Origin: Chloroflexota bacterium
Lineage (GTDB): Bacteria > Chloroflexota > UBA11872
Length of the DNA: 64,000 nucleotides
Reading direction: 5' to 3'
Assembly (NCBI GenBank): GCA_026707285.1
Contig: JAPOXD010000009.1
Coordinates: 1 to 64,000, forward strand
Shown here: piece after piece, positions 1-9,516 of the stretch
Position numbering within the stretch: the stretch's first letter is position 1
Layout of the letters: every line of letters begins with the position of its first letter
Program-made: the position numbers and the translations under genes
The notes under the pieces: model-generated
The model's database searches: none
What the model saw: only the letters and a program-made list of their open reading frames with translations
Told to the model about the DNA's origin: nothing

Positions 1-179
1 CAGCGCCAGTGGCGGGAGGGACTATATCACGCTGGCACTATTCCGTATAAGCTCCTATGCAAAGGTCTCCACAGGAAGAGGGTTAGGGTGAGGGGAATGG
101 CCGATCCCACGCTGCACGCAGCGCGGCCTACCAGGTGCGCCCGTAGAATGGCCGCGCCGTCCATCCCGAGGGTCGCTGC

Positions 180-1358
180 GTGCTGCGTGCGCCTCGCATG
201 GCCCCGTTCGGCTGGCTCGCGGCCGCCAACTTCGCCTTCGGCCTGGCCATGGGCATCTACCAGACGATCTTCTTCAACTTCATCGGGCAGGACCTCGGCA
301 TCAGTCCCAACGAACTCGGCCTGCTGGAAACGGTCCGTGAGATTCCGGGCCTGCTCACGGCCGGCATTGCGGCGCTGGTGATGACGGTGGCGGAGCCGGT
401 GGTGGGCGCCGTGGCGCTGCTGATGCTTGGCGTCGGATTCGTCAACTACTTCCACATCGACGGCATCCCGAGCTTGATCCTCTTCTCGCTCGTGGCCAGC
501 GTGGGCTTTCACATGTGGATGCCGATTTCCAGCACCCTGGCGCTGCGCCTGAGCCACGTCACCGAGCAGGGCAGCCGGCTGGGCCGGCTCCGCGCCGTGG
601 CGGCGGTGGCCAACCTCGCCGGAATTGGGCTCGTGGCGCTGGCGGCGGGATCGAGCGGGCTGCGACCGCTCTTCGTCGTGGCCGGCGTGCTGGCGATCGC
701 CGGAGTGGTGCTGGTTCTGCGCGTGCGCGGGGTGCCGCGCACCAAGCGCCCGCCGCGCATCCTGATTCGGCGCGCGTACGGGCTCTACTACGCGCTCACC
801 TTTCTCGACGGCGCCCGCCGCCACATTTTCATGACCTTTGCCCTCTTCCTGCTGGTGCGGGACTACGGATCGCCGGTGCAGACCATCGCGATCCTCAGCC
901 TTATCAACGGCGTCGTCAGCATCGCGGCCGTGTACCAATTCGGCCGCCTGATCGACCGGTTCGGCGAGCGCCGGATCCTGATGGTCGCCTACGGCGCGCT
1001 GGCCCTGATCTTCGTCGGCTATGCAGCCATTCCCGTTCTCGCCGTGCTCTTCGTGTTGTATGTGCTGGACAACCTGTTCTTCAGCGCCGACACGGGGGTG
1101 ACGACCTATCTCGGCAAGATCGCGGTCGACCCCGCCGACATCAGGCCAAGTCTGGTCACGGGCATGACGGTCAACCACATCGCCGCGGTCATCATCCCCA
1201 TCACCGGCGGCATCCTCTGGGAGGCCTATGGCCACTGGGTCCCGTTCGTCAGCGGCGCGATTCTGGCGGTCGCGTCACTGGCGTTGAGCTCGCGCATTCG
1301 CGTGCACGTGGGAGAAACCGCTCCGTCGCCGGTGGCCGAAGCAAAAGCCGCGCCCTGA
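180..1358 (+). CDS. MFS family transporter (start may be ATG at 198)
   Basis: ORF of 392 aa with many hydrophobic segments and MFS-like sequence (AANFAFGLAMGIYQTIFFNFIGQDLG...); the opposite-strand ORF 27-1235 is low-complexity shadow coding. Confidence 0.85.
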   Translation: MLRAPRMAPFGWLAAANFAFGLAMGIYQTIFFNFIGQDLGISPNELGLLETVREIPGLLTAGIAALVMTVAEPVVGAVALLMLGVGFVNYFHIDGIPSLILFSLVASVGFHMWMPISSTLALRLSHVTEQGSRLGRLRAVAAVANLAGIGLVALAAGSSGLRPLFVVAGVLAIAGVVLVLRVRGVPRTKRPPRILIRRAYGLYYALTFLDGARRHIFMTFALFLLVRDYGSPVQTIAILSLINGVVSIAAVYQFGRLIDRFGERRILMVAYGALALIFVGYAAIPVLAVLFVLYVLDNLFFSADTGVTTYLGKIAVDPADIRPSLVTGMTVNHIAAVIIPITGGILWEAYGHWVPFVSGAILAVASLALSSRIRVHVGETAPSPVAEAKAAP

Positions 1359-1370
1359 GCGGACACCCGG

Positions 1371-2492
1371 TTACGGCAGCGCGTTCCGGTCCGTCCAGTC
1401 GATGATTTCGGTGGTGAGCATGTATTCGATGGGCCGTTCTTGGGTGCGCTCCGCCAGCCAGGCGTCGAGCTTCCTCGCTCGCAGCGTTCGGGCATGCTCC
1501 GCGCTCAGGGGGCGCTCGTCCACGCGATCGGTCACACGGAGCAGATACCAGCCCAGGTTGCCTTCGAAGGGACCGACGAGCTCACCGATCGGGGAGGTGA
1601 ACGCCACGGCGTCCCAGGCCTCCGGGCGAATGCCGCCGGGCGTCCAATCGACTACCCCGCCGGCGGTGCGCGAGACGCTGTCAACCGAGACCTCGCGCGC
1701 CACGTCCTCCATCGCCTCGCCGTCCTCGATGCGCTGGATCACCTCGGCGGCGTCCTCCTCGCGGGCGAGCACGATCTCCACGGCCTTGACGTGGGCGGGC
1801 ATGGGGTCCGTAGCGGCAAAGAGCTCATCGGCGAGCCGCTGCCGCCGGAAACTGTCCGCCGCGAATCGCTCGATGGTCGCGGCATCGAGACCGGTAGCCT
1901 CGCGGATGGCCTCGACGGCCGCTGCTTGGGCGTCCTCGCGTTCCGGCGCCACGCCGGCCAGCGTCGCCAGGTGCGCGCGGAGATCATCCGGAGCCACCTC
2001 GCGGCCTTCGGCCGTCCAGGCGTCGCGGATCAAGACCGCGTGCGCCAGATGGGACACGCCGTTGAAGACCACGCCGCCGAGTTGCGCCCGCAGGTCGCCC
2101 GCCCGCGCCTCATAGTCCTCAACCGTCTCGTCCGCGTCCAGGGCGGCCAGCTCTTGCTGCAATTGGTAGCGGCGGAACGATAGGAAGTCGCGGTATTCGG
2201 TTGCCGTGATCGGTTCGGACCCAACCGTCGCAACGGCCGAGTTAGGCAGCGCGCCGTATTCCGAGTAGAAGGCGCTCCCGACGAGACCGAGCACGACGGC
2301 GGCGGCCAGTCCGGCCACCAGCGTCAGCCATTTCGCCGCGGCGGCGGTGCGCTGGGGGCGGCTGAGCATGCCCCAGTCCCGCACGGCGACCATGAGGTCG
2401 CGCCAGCCGATCGTCGCGGTGCGTGGGCGGCGCTGCTCCCGCCGACGGTCGCGCTCGGCACGGCGCCGCTGTGCATGGGTGCGCGGGGCCAT
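1371..2492 (-). CDS. Membrane-anchored peptidylprolyl isomerase (PpiC/SurA-like)
   Basis: N-terminal TM after a basic segment; C-terminal parvulin-like region (EDAAEVIQRIEDGEAMEDVAREVSVDSVSRTAGGVVDW...GPFEGNLGWYLLRVTDR). Confidence 0.8.
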   Translation of the reverse strand: MAPRTHAQRRRAERDRRREQRRPRTATIGWRDLMVAVRDWGMLSRPQRTAAAAKWLTLVAGLAAAVVLGLVGSAFYSEYGALPNSAVATVGSEPITATEYRDFLSFRRYQLQQELAALDADETVEDYEARAGDLRAQLGGVVFNGVSHLAHAVLIRDAWTAEGREVAPDDLRAHLATLAGVAPEREDAQAAAVEAIREATGLDAATIERFAADSFRRQRLADELFAATDPMPAHVKAVEIVLAREEDAAEVIQRIEDGEAMEDVAREVSVDSVSRTAGGVVDWTPGGIRPEAWDAVAFTSPIGELVGPFEGNLGWYLLRVTDRVDERPLSAEHARTLRARKLDAWLAERTQERPIEYMLTTEIIDWTDRNALP

Positions 2493-2512
2493 GCGGCGCC
2501 TGCGACTAGGCG

Positions 2513-2887
2513 CTACGCGTGCAGGCGGCGACGCACGATGTACGGCAGCAGGGCGAGGTAGCGCGCGCGCTTGATGGCGCGGGCCAACTCACGCTGGTGA
2601 CGCGCGCACGTCGACGTCTTGCGGCGCGTCTCAATCCGACCCGAATCGGCGATGAATCGGCGCAGGAGTTGGGCGTTCTTGAAGTCGATCGGCTCCCGCG
2701 TTTCGCAGAAATAGCACGCGCGCCGGCGAAAGCCTCGCCCGCCCCGACGCGACCGCCCGCCGCGTCCGCCGCCGCCACCACCGCCGCCCGAGCGCGTGTC
2801 GGGCGTCGTCGGTCGGGCGTCCTCGCGGACCTGCCGAGCCGATCCCGGGGCGCCCTCGCGCGGAGCGCCGGTGCCTTGGTCAGTCAT
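2513..2887 (-). CDS. rpsR: 30S ribosomal protein bS18 with Gly/Arg-rich N-terminal extension
   Basis: CYFCETREPIDFKNAQLLRRFIADSGRIETRRKTSTCARHQRELARAIKRARYLALLPY; located downstream of rpsF-ssb. Confidence 0.95.
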   Translation of the reverse strand: MTDQGTGAPREGAPGSARQVREDARPTTPDTRSGGGGGGGGRGGRSRRGGRGFRRRACYFCETREPIDFKNAQLLRRFIADSGRIETRRKTSTCARHQRELARAIKRARYLALLPYIVRRRLHA

Positions 2888-2905
2888 GAAGCCTCACAGT
2901 GGCGA

Positions 2906-3397
2906 TCAGAAGGGCAGATCATCAGCGGTGATCCGGTCATCGTCGTCGTCCCGGCCGCCCTGGGGCTGTTGACCGCGAAAGTCGCGCCGGTCCCCGCCGC
3001 CGTCGTCGTCGCGCGGCGGTCCATCGCCGTCGTCGCGCCCACCGAGCATGATCATGTCGCGCACGACAAGCTCGGTGGACGTGCGGTCGTTGCCCTCGCG
3101 GTCTTGCCACTCGCGCGTCTGGAGACGGCCTTCGAGGTACACCTTGCGACCGCGCCTGAGGTACTGGTTCGCGATCTCGGCTAGCCCTCTCCACGCAACA
3201 ACGCGGAACCATTCGGTGCGTTCGCGCTGCTCACCGCCCTGGCTGCGCCATGACTCGCTGACGGCCACGGTGAAATTGGCCACCGGCGTCCCGTCCTGCG
3301 TGAACCGCAACTCGGGATCGCGGCCAAGATTGCCGATGATCTGCACCTTATTGAGCCCACGCGCGCGCCCGCGGCGACGGCCGCCGTCGTCGTTCAT
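2906..3397 (-). CDS. ssb: Single-stranded DNA-binding protein
   Basis: OB-fold start [33 protein letters not shown] and acidic C-terminal tip DDLPF. Confidence 0.96.
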   Translation of the reverse strand: MNDDGGRRRGRARGLNKVQIIGNLGRDPELRFTQDGTPVANFTVAVSESWRSQGGEQRERTEWFRVVAWRGLAEIANQYLRRGRKVYLEGRLQTREWQDREGNDRTSTELVVRDMIMLGGRDDGDGPPRDDDGGGDRRDFRGQQPQGGRDDDDDRITADDLPF

Positions 3398-3726
3398 CGC
3401 CGACCTTCGCTTTCAACCGCCAGCGCGGGCGACATGTCGAACTCTTGACGGGCAATCAGGAAACGCATCACGTCCTCATTGATCCGCAGCGACTGCTCGA
3501 GGTTCTGGATGCGAGACGGATCGGCGGAAAACTCCAGCAGCACATAGTGCCCTTCACGCTCGTCTTGAATGGTGTAGGCGAGCTTGCGCTTGCCCCAGCT
3601 GTTCACGCTGTTGACCTCGCCGTCCGCGGCGCTGATGTGATCCGCCACGGTGTCGATGTGACTCGAGGTCAGCGTAGGGATGCGCTCGACGCCATAGATC
3701 ACGACGAGCACGTAGTCGCGTACCAA
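3394..3726 (-). CDS. rpsF: 30S ribosomal protein bS6
   Basis: [85 protein letters not shown] overlap with ssb. Confidence 0.95.
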   Translation of the reverse strand: MVRDYVLVVIYGVERIPTLTSSHIDTVADHISAADGEVNSVNSWGKRKLAYTIQDEREGHYVLLEFSADPSRIQNLEQSLRINEDVMRFLIARQEFDMSPALAVESEGRR

Positions 3727-3827
3727 ATGGCCCTTCCCACTGGGTTTGCACGGCTCGCCAACGGCCGCGCCGAAAGGGTTCTTGCGGTCGTTGCCATACT
3801 AGCACGGGGTATCTCCGAGGCTCACGC

Positions 3828-4796
3828 ATGGCGTCCTGGTCGCGACTGGTCTGGCTGGCCGCGCTGGCAGGCGGCGCCTGGGCGGCGACGCGCGGTCGGC
3901 CGCAGCCGTTTGACGTGGAATCGCACCTGGACGGCGGGACCCTGCGGCCGATTTCGGAAGGACGGCTCTACCACCGCGCGGTCGGCGCCGGACCCGACCT
4001 GGTGATGCTGCCGGGATTCGGCGGCAACGTCAGCACCTGGGAGTTCATCACCCCGCCGCTGGCAGAAACCCATCGCGTGCACTGGGTGGACCTGCTCGGG
4101 CACGGGCTCTCGGACAAACCGGCCGCGGCGGACTACGGCGCTCCCGCGCAAGCCGAGCGGCTGGACGAGCTGCTCCGCGCCGAAGGGCTCGAGCGCGTGG
4201 TCATCGTGGGCAGCTCGGCCGCCGGGCAGCCGGCCGTGGCCCTGGCCGCGCGGCATCCCGACCGGGTGGCGGGGCTGGTGCTGGTCGATCCCTTCCTGGT
4301 TGCCGGGCCCGGGGTTCGCCTGGGCATCTGGCTCAGCCGGCAACTTCCGGGCACGTCGGGCATCGTCCTGCGCACCCTGAGCTCGCAGCGATGGTACGTG
4401 CGCCTGAGCAACATGATCGGCCGACGGCATCCGCTGACCGTGGACCGGGCGACGGTGGACCGGCAGTACCTGCCCTATGGCTCGCCCGGATTCCTGGACG
4501 CGTTGCCCGCGCTCCTGGCGGGCGTCGATCCTGCCCCGGCCCAGGCATCGATCAGCCAGGTGCAGTGCCCGGTGCTGTTGATCTGGGGCGCAGCGGATCG
4601 ACTGGCGGGCCGAGGTCAAGCCCTGGCCCTGGCGGCAAGCTTCCAGGACGCCGAGCCCGTGATCCTCGAAGACGCCGGCCACGTGCCCCAGGAGGAAGTG
4701 CCCGAACAGGTGGTCGCCTGCATGCGACCGTTCCTGGAGCGCATACACCGGGCGAGCCTCTCTCAGGATGGCCAGGGAGTCGCGCCGCCGGGATGA
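3828..4796 (+). CDS. Alpha/beta hydrolase
   Basis: LPGFGGNVSTWEF, nucleophile elbow VIVGSSAAGQP, late DAGHVPQEE. Confidence 0.9.
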   Translation: MASWSRLVWLAALAGGAWAATRGRPQPFDVESHLDGGTLRPISEGRLYHRAVGAGPDLVMLPGFGGNVSTWEFITPPLAETHRVHWVDLLGHGLSDKPAAADYGAPAQAERLDELLRAEGLERVVIVGSSAAGQPAVALAARHPDRVAGLVLVDPFLVAGPGVRLGIWLSRQLPGTSGIVLRTLSSQRWYVRLSNMIGRRHPLTVDRATVDRQYLPYGSPGFLDALPALLAGVDPAPAQASISQVQCPVLLIWGAADRLAGRGQALALAASFQDAEPVILEDAGHVPQEEVPEQVVACMRPFLERIHRASLSQDGQGVAPPG

Positions 4797-5493
4797 GGCG
4801 CGGGTCGCCGCGCTCACCGAGCTGGAAGAGCGGATCGCCGACTGCCGGCGCTGCCCGCGCTTGGTGGCCTGGCGTGAGCAGACCGCGCGTGAGAAGCGCG
4901 CGGCCTATCGCGACGAGACCTATTGGGGGCGACCGGTGCCCGGCTTCGGCGACCCGGCGGCGCGAATTCTCATCGTCGGTCTGGCGCCCGCGGCGCATGG
5001 CGGCAACCGCACCGGACGGGTGTTCACCGGCGACCGTTCCGGCAACTTCCTCTTCGGCGCCCTGCACCGGGCGGGTCTGGCCAACCAGCCCACGAGCACC
5101 CACCGGGGAGACGGCCTGCGGCTGCGCAACGCCTTCGTCTCCGCCACGGTGCGCTGCGCGCCGCCCGCCAACAAGCCGACCACCGAGGAGCGCGAGACCT
5201 GCCGCATCTACCTGGAAACCGAGCTCGACCTGCTCGCCGACGTCCGCGTGATGATCGCCCTGGGCGGCTACGCCTGGTCGCAAGTGCTGCGCATCTGCCG
5301 CGCCCGGGGGGACCCGCCGTCGCCCAGGCCGGCCCGATTCGGTCACGGCGCCGAGGTCACCGTGGAAGACCGAACGCTGCTCGGCTCGTATCACCCCAGC
5401 CAGCAGAACACGTTTACGGGTCGCCTGACGCCGGACATGCTGGACGCCGTCCTCGAACGGGCGGTGGAGTTGGCGGGCGAGAACGCTCGTTAG
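4768..5493 (+). CDS. Uracil-DNA glycosylase superfamily protein, type-5 UdgB-like
   Basis: CRRCPRLVAWRE near N-terminus, ILIVGLAPAAHGGNRTGRVFTGDRSG, GSYHPSQQNTFTGRL; overlaps upstream hydrolase by 29 nt. Confidence 0.9.
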   Translation: MARESRRRDEARVAALTELEERIADCRRCPRLVAWREQTAREKRAAYRDETYWGRPVPGFGDPAARILIVGLAPAAHGGNRTGRVFTGDRSGNFLFGALHRAGLANQPTSTHRGDGLRLRNAFVSATVRCAPPANKPTTEERETCRIYLETELDLLADVRVMIALGGYAWSQVLRICRARGDPPSPRPARFGHGAEVTVEDRTLLGSYHPSQQNTFTGRLTPDMLDAVLERAVELAGENAR

Positions 5494-5494
5494 G

Positions 5495-5827
5495 CTACGA
5501 GTCGTCGGCGGCTCCGGTGGCCGCCGAATCCTCGGACTCGAGCCCGCGAAACACCGCCAGCAGATTCCGGCGCCGAGCCACGGCGTAGGCCACAAACGCC
5601 GCGAACATCAGCACGACCAGCGCGCCGAACAGGGCGAAGGCGGCGGCGAGCGCGTACCAGAGCACCGACCAGAACACCGCCAGCAGCACCAGGCCGACAA
5701 CCAGGAGCAGCGGCGGCGCCAGCACGGCGAAGCGCACCCAGCCCTTGACGGTGTGCGGACGCAACCGGTCAAGCAGGCGGCGACGCCAGCCTGGGGACTG
5801 CGCGGAGCTGGGAAATGCGGTTTCCAC
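5495..5827 (-). CDS. Hypothetical small membrane protein
   Basis: 110 aa, two hydrophobic segments, 1-nt gap downstream of mnmG. Confidence 0.6.
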   Translation of the reverse strand: METAFPSSAQSPGWRRRLLDRLRPHTVKGWVRFAVLAPPLLLVVGLVLLAVFWSVLWYALAAAFALFGALVVLMFAAFVAYAVARRRNLLAVFRGLESEDSAATGAADDS

Positions 5828-5828
5828 G

Positions 5829-7886
5829 TCAGGTCGCCACTTCGACAGGGGCTCGCCGCGGCTTGGGCCCTCTCGCGGACTTCAGCCGTCGAGGCGCCGG
5901 TTGGGTCGCTCTGGTCGCCCTACCGTCGCCCGACTCCACGTCCGCGCACCGCTTGAGATGCACCAGCAGCACGGCAATGTCGGCCGGGGTGACGCCCTCG
6001 ATGCGCGCCGCCTGGCCCACCGTGGCCGGACGGAACTTTTCGAGCCGCAGCCGCGCCTCGGTGCGCATGCCGTGGATGTCCGGATAGCCGATCGTCGCCG
6101 GAATGCGCGCCTGCTCCATCTCGCGCGCCCGCGCGACCTGCGCGGTCTGTTGCCGCACGTAGCCGGCATAGCCGATGTCGAACTCCACCGCCGCGGCGGC
6201 GGGCGGTGACACCGATGGACCACCACCCGCCAGGTCGACGACGAGACCCAGGCTGACGCCGGGACGTCGGAGAAACTCGGCGGCGGGCAGCGTTTGGGTC
6301 ACCGGCGACAGGCCGAGCCGACGCAGCCGCGCCGCGACCGCCGGCGTGGCGGGAATGCGGGCGTCCTCCAGCCAGGCCTTGGCACGCTCGGTTTCGTCCT
6401 GGGTCCGATGCAGGCGGCGGACTCGAGCCTCGCCGGCCAGGCCGACGCGATGGCCAATCTCGGTGAGCCGCAGGTCGGCGCTGTCGTGGCGCAGCAGCAG
6501 GCGGTACTCGGCCCGCGAGGTGTGCAGGCGATACGGCTCGGTGAGGTCTCGGCTCACCAGGTCGTCAACCATCACGCCGATATAGGCCTGGTCGCGTCCG
6601 AGGACCAGCGGCTCGGCGTCGTGGATGCTCCGCACGGCATTGATCCCGGCCATCAGGCCCTGGGCCGCCGCCTCTTCATAACCCGTGGTGCCGTTGATCT
6701 GGCCCGCGAGGAAGAGACCGGCGGCGCGCTGAGTTTCCAACGCGTGCGTGAGCTGGAATGGCCGGACGAAGTCATACTCCACCGCGTAGCCAAAGCGGAT
6801 CACCCGCGCGTCGCGCAGCGCCGGTACGCTGCGAATCATCTCGATCTGGACTTCGGCGGGAAGGCTCGTGTTGGCGCCCTGCACGTAGACCTCGGGCGTG
6901 GCGAAGCCTTCCGGCTCGAGAAACAAGGTGTGCGCGGGCTTGTCCGCGAAGCGCACGATCTTGTCCTCGATGGAGGGGCAATAGCGCGGACCGGGAACCG
7001 TGATCGCGCCGTTGAACATGGGCGCGCGGTGCAGATTGGCGCGAATCACCGCATGCGTGCGCTCGTTGGTGGCGACCCGATAGCAGGGCATTTGCAACCG
7101 CCACCCCGATTCCGGCACGTCGGGATAGGCGGGGTGCCGCGGCTCCGCGAGCCGCTCGTCAACGGGCACGGGATCGAAGCTGAAGTGCAGCGGGTCGGTG
7201 GATCCGTGCTGGACCTCGGTGCGTGAGAAGTCGATCGTGCGTGCATCCACGCGCGGCGGCGTGCCGGTCTTGAGTCGACCGAGATCGAAGCCATGGCGCG
7301 CCAGATCGTCCGCCAAGGCCGTTGCCGGCGCCTCCTCCGCGCGACCGCCGGGCGTCGACTCGTCGCCTCGGATTAGCCGCCCTTTGAGGAACGTGCCCGT
7401 GGTGATGACGACCGCTCGGGCCGTGTAGGCGCGGCCGTCCGCGGTGCGAACGCCGACGACCTGCGTGCGTCGCTCGCCGTCTCCGGTGAGTCGGCGCCAG
7501 ATCAGGCTCTCCACCTCGCCCTGGACGAGGTCGAGTCCGGGTTGTCGCTCGACCACCTGCCGCATGGCGACGCTGTAGAGCCGCTTGTCCGATTGCGCCC
7601 GCAGCGCGCGCACTGCCGGACCCTTGCCGGTGTTCAGCTCGCGGATCTGGATGAAGGTGCGGTCGGTGTTGCGGCCCATCTCTCCGCCCAGCGCGTCGAT
7701 TTCGCGCACCAGGTTGCCCTTCGCCGGACCGCCAATGGACGGATTGCACGGCATCAGCGCCACGCCGGACGTGCCGAGCGTGAGGACCAGGGTGCGGGCG
7801 CCCATGCGGGCGGCGGCCAGCGCGGCCTCGCAACCCGCATGACCCGCGCCGACCACGATGACGTCGTAGCTTGCGGCGGATGGCAT
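5829..7886 (-). CDS. mnmG: tRNA uridine-5-carboxymethylaminomethyl modification enzyme MnmG/GidA
   Basis: YDVIVVGAGHAGCEAALAAARMGARTLVLT; CNPSIGGPAKGNLVREIDALGGEMG; PGYEEAAAQGL-type motif. Confidence 0.96.
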   Translation of the reverse strand: MPSAASYDVIVVGAGHAGCEAALAAARMGARTLVLTLGTSGVALMPCNPSIGGPAKGNLVREIDALGGEMGRNTDRTFIQIRELNTGKGPAVRALRAQSDKRLYSVAMRQVVERQPGLDLVQGEVESLIWRRLTGDGERRTQVVGVRTADGRAYTARAVVITTGTFLKGRLIRGDESTPGGRAEEAPATALADDLARHGFDLGRLKTGTPPRVDARTIDFSRTEVQHGSTDPLHFSFDPVPVDERLAEPRHPAYPDVPESGWRLQMPCYRVATNERTHAVIRANLHRAPMFNGAITVPGPRYCPSIEDKIVRFADKPAHTLFLEPEGFATPEVYVQGANTSLPAEVQIEMIRSVPALRDARVIRFGYAVEYDFVRPFQLTHALETQRAAGLFLAGQINGTTGYEEAAAQGLMAGINAVRSIHDAEPLVLGRDQAYIGVMVDDLVSRDLTEPYRLHTSRAEYRLLLRHDSADLRLTEIGHRVGLAGEARVRRLHRTQDETERAKAWLEDARIPATPAVAARLRRLGLSPVTQTLPAAEFLRRPGVSLGLVVDLAGGGPSVSPPAAAAVEFDIGYAGYVRQQTAQVARAREMEQARIPATIGYPDIHGMRTEARLRLEKFRPATVGQAARIEGVTPADIAVLLVHLKRCADVESGDGRATRATQPAPRRLKSARGPKPRRAPVEVAT

Positions 7887-8740
7887 GGTCAGAGGCGGCG
7901 CAAAGCCGCGCCGGTCCGTCCCGGTCCGAGCCGAGGGTCGCGGGCTATAATTGGCGTCAACGTTGGCCGGCCGATCGTTCCGTTGGTCGCGCTCCGGAGC
8001 CCATTATCGTTACCAGCGGGCCTGACTTCACCACCCAGGTCGTCGACGCGTTCGTCGTGCCCACCGAAACCGGGGCCGCGTTCTTCGTCGATGCGGACTA
8101 CGCGGAGTTGGACGCCGCCAACGGACCGGTGCAATTGGCCGTCTACAGCCCGTACGAGGTGTCGCCGGGCGAAGTCGCGGTGGTTCGCGGGCGGCTGGAA
8201 GCAGACCTCTTCAGCTACGCGGCGTCGGCGGCCGAATTGGGACGGGCGTGGATGCGCCACGCGCTGCTGGCGATCCTCGAGCTCACGATCCTCGGGGTGC
8301 TCATCGCGTTCCTGATCGCCAATCCATCGCGCGTCGCATTTATCGTCGGCTGGGCGCTGCCCTTTGGGTTCTTCATCGCCACTCGCTCGGCGCTGCATGC
8401 GTTCGCGCAGCGTCAGTACGGCGCACGCGCGCGCCGCCTGCTGGAATCCGGAGCGGTGATTGCCGAGCCGGCCATTTCGCAGTTCGGCGGCAGCTTGGCC
8501 CACGTGCGTGACATCTGGCGCGGGCTGGACGAAGGCGCGTTTGCCCGCGACACGGTGTCACTTGAGCTCGCCTCCGAGCGGCTGCTGCGCTGGCCCGGAG
8601 CCGTCGCGTTCTATCGCTCCCAGCGAGATGCGGACGAGCCCTCGCGGCCGCGACCGCTGCGCAGCCGGCTGGCACGCCTGCTCCTCCCCAAACGGCCCGT
8701 CGCCCCGCTGACGACGCTGGTCGCTCGGCCCCGCCCATGA
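7871..8740 (+). CDS. Uncharacterised membrane protein (operon ORF1; true start uncertain, likely downstream of 7871)
   Basis: Long hydrophobic stretch (LLAILELTILGVLIAFLIANPSRVAFIVGWALPFGFFIA); ATGA overlap with next ORF; annotated start overlaps divergent mnmG start. Confidence 0.6.
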   Translation: MRRMAWSEAAQSRAGPSRSEPRVAGYNWRQRWPADRSVGRAPEPIIVTSGPDFTTQVVDAFVVPTETGAAFFVDADYAELDAANGPVQLAVYSPYEVSPGEVAVVRGRLEADLFSYAASAAELGRAWMRHALLAILELTILGVLIAFLIANPSRVAFIVGWALPFGFFIATRSALHAFAQRQYGARARRLLESGAVIAEPAISQFGGSLAHVRDIWRGLDEGAFARDTVSLELASERLLRWPGAVAFYRSQRDADEPSRPRPLRSRLARLLLPKRPVAPLTTLVARPRP

Positions 8741-9516
8741 TGCAACTGGTGTGCTGGGCAGTCCCGGTGCGCGGCGGCTACGTGTTGCGCGCCGATCAGG
8801 CGGCGCATGCCGCCGTTCAGTCCGCGGATGGCCGCCGCCCGCAATTCGTGGATTGGGCCGTGGCCATCGTGCATCCCGGGTCTTCGGGCTTCGCCGCGGA
8901 GCGAGTCCGCCGGCCAACCGTTTTGGCGATCGAGTCGGCAATGCGCCGCGGCGCGCAGACGCGCCCGGAACCCACTGGACGTCTCGCGCGCCTGCACCGC
9001 TCGTGGACATCGCTGGCGCTGGGCGCGGCGCTGCTCGTGCTATCCGGAACGCACTGGGTGCTCGCGCTGGCGGGCGCGTGGCTGCTCGCCGGGCGCCCCT
9101 GGATGGCGGCGCTGCTGGGCATCGGTCCGTCGGACTCACCCGCCACCGCTTGGACCGCCGCCGACGTGCAGGTCACCGCCGCGCCGCACGCGGGTCTCGG
9201 CCAAGTCGGCGAGGCGCTCGAGCACGCGCCTGACGACGCCGGTGGCTACGGCCAGGCGCTCGCGGCAGCCCAAACGCTGGGGCTCGACGAGGCCGCCGAG
9301 GTCTACTCGGCATTGATTAAGCACCCAAACCCAATGGCGCTGCCGGTCGAGGTCGGCATGTGGACGCCCGCGGCGTCGGTCGAAGATCGAGCCCTGGGCG
9401 GCGCATTGCCCGATGTGGCCGAGGCGCCGGACCCGCCGGGCGAAGGCGCGGACGCCGTCGCGGACACCGAGCCCGGTGACGAGGCGTCCGACGATCCAAT
9501 GAACCGCCTGCCATGA
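8737..9516 (+). CDS. Uncharacterised membrane protein (operon ORF2)
   Basis: Two adjacent hydrophobic segments (LALGAALLVLSGTHWVLALAGAWLLAG), acidic C-terminus; ATGA-coupled on both sides. Confidence 0.6.
   Translation: MMQLVCWAVPVRGGYVLRADQAAHAAVQSADGRRPQFVDWAVAIVHPGSSGFAAERVRRPTVLAIESAMRRGAQTRPEPTGRLARLHRSWTSLALGAALLVLSGTHWVLALAGAWLLAGRPWMAALLGIGPSDSPATAWTAADVQVTAAPHAGLGQVGEALEHAPDDAGGYGQALAAAQTLGLDEAAEVYSALIKHPNPMALPVEVGMWTPAASVEDRALGGALPDVAEAPDPPGEGADAVADTEPGDEASDDPMNRLP

Noticed and set aside
27-1235. 402-aa minus-strand ORF opposite the MFS gene
   Set aside because: Low-complexity D/R/H/E-rich shadow frame of a GC-rich gene; the plus strand encodes a clear MFS protein.
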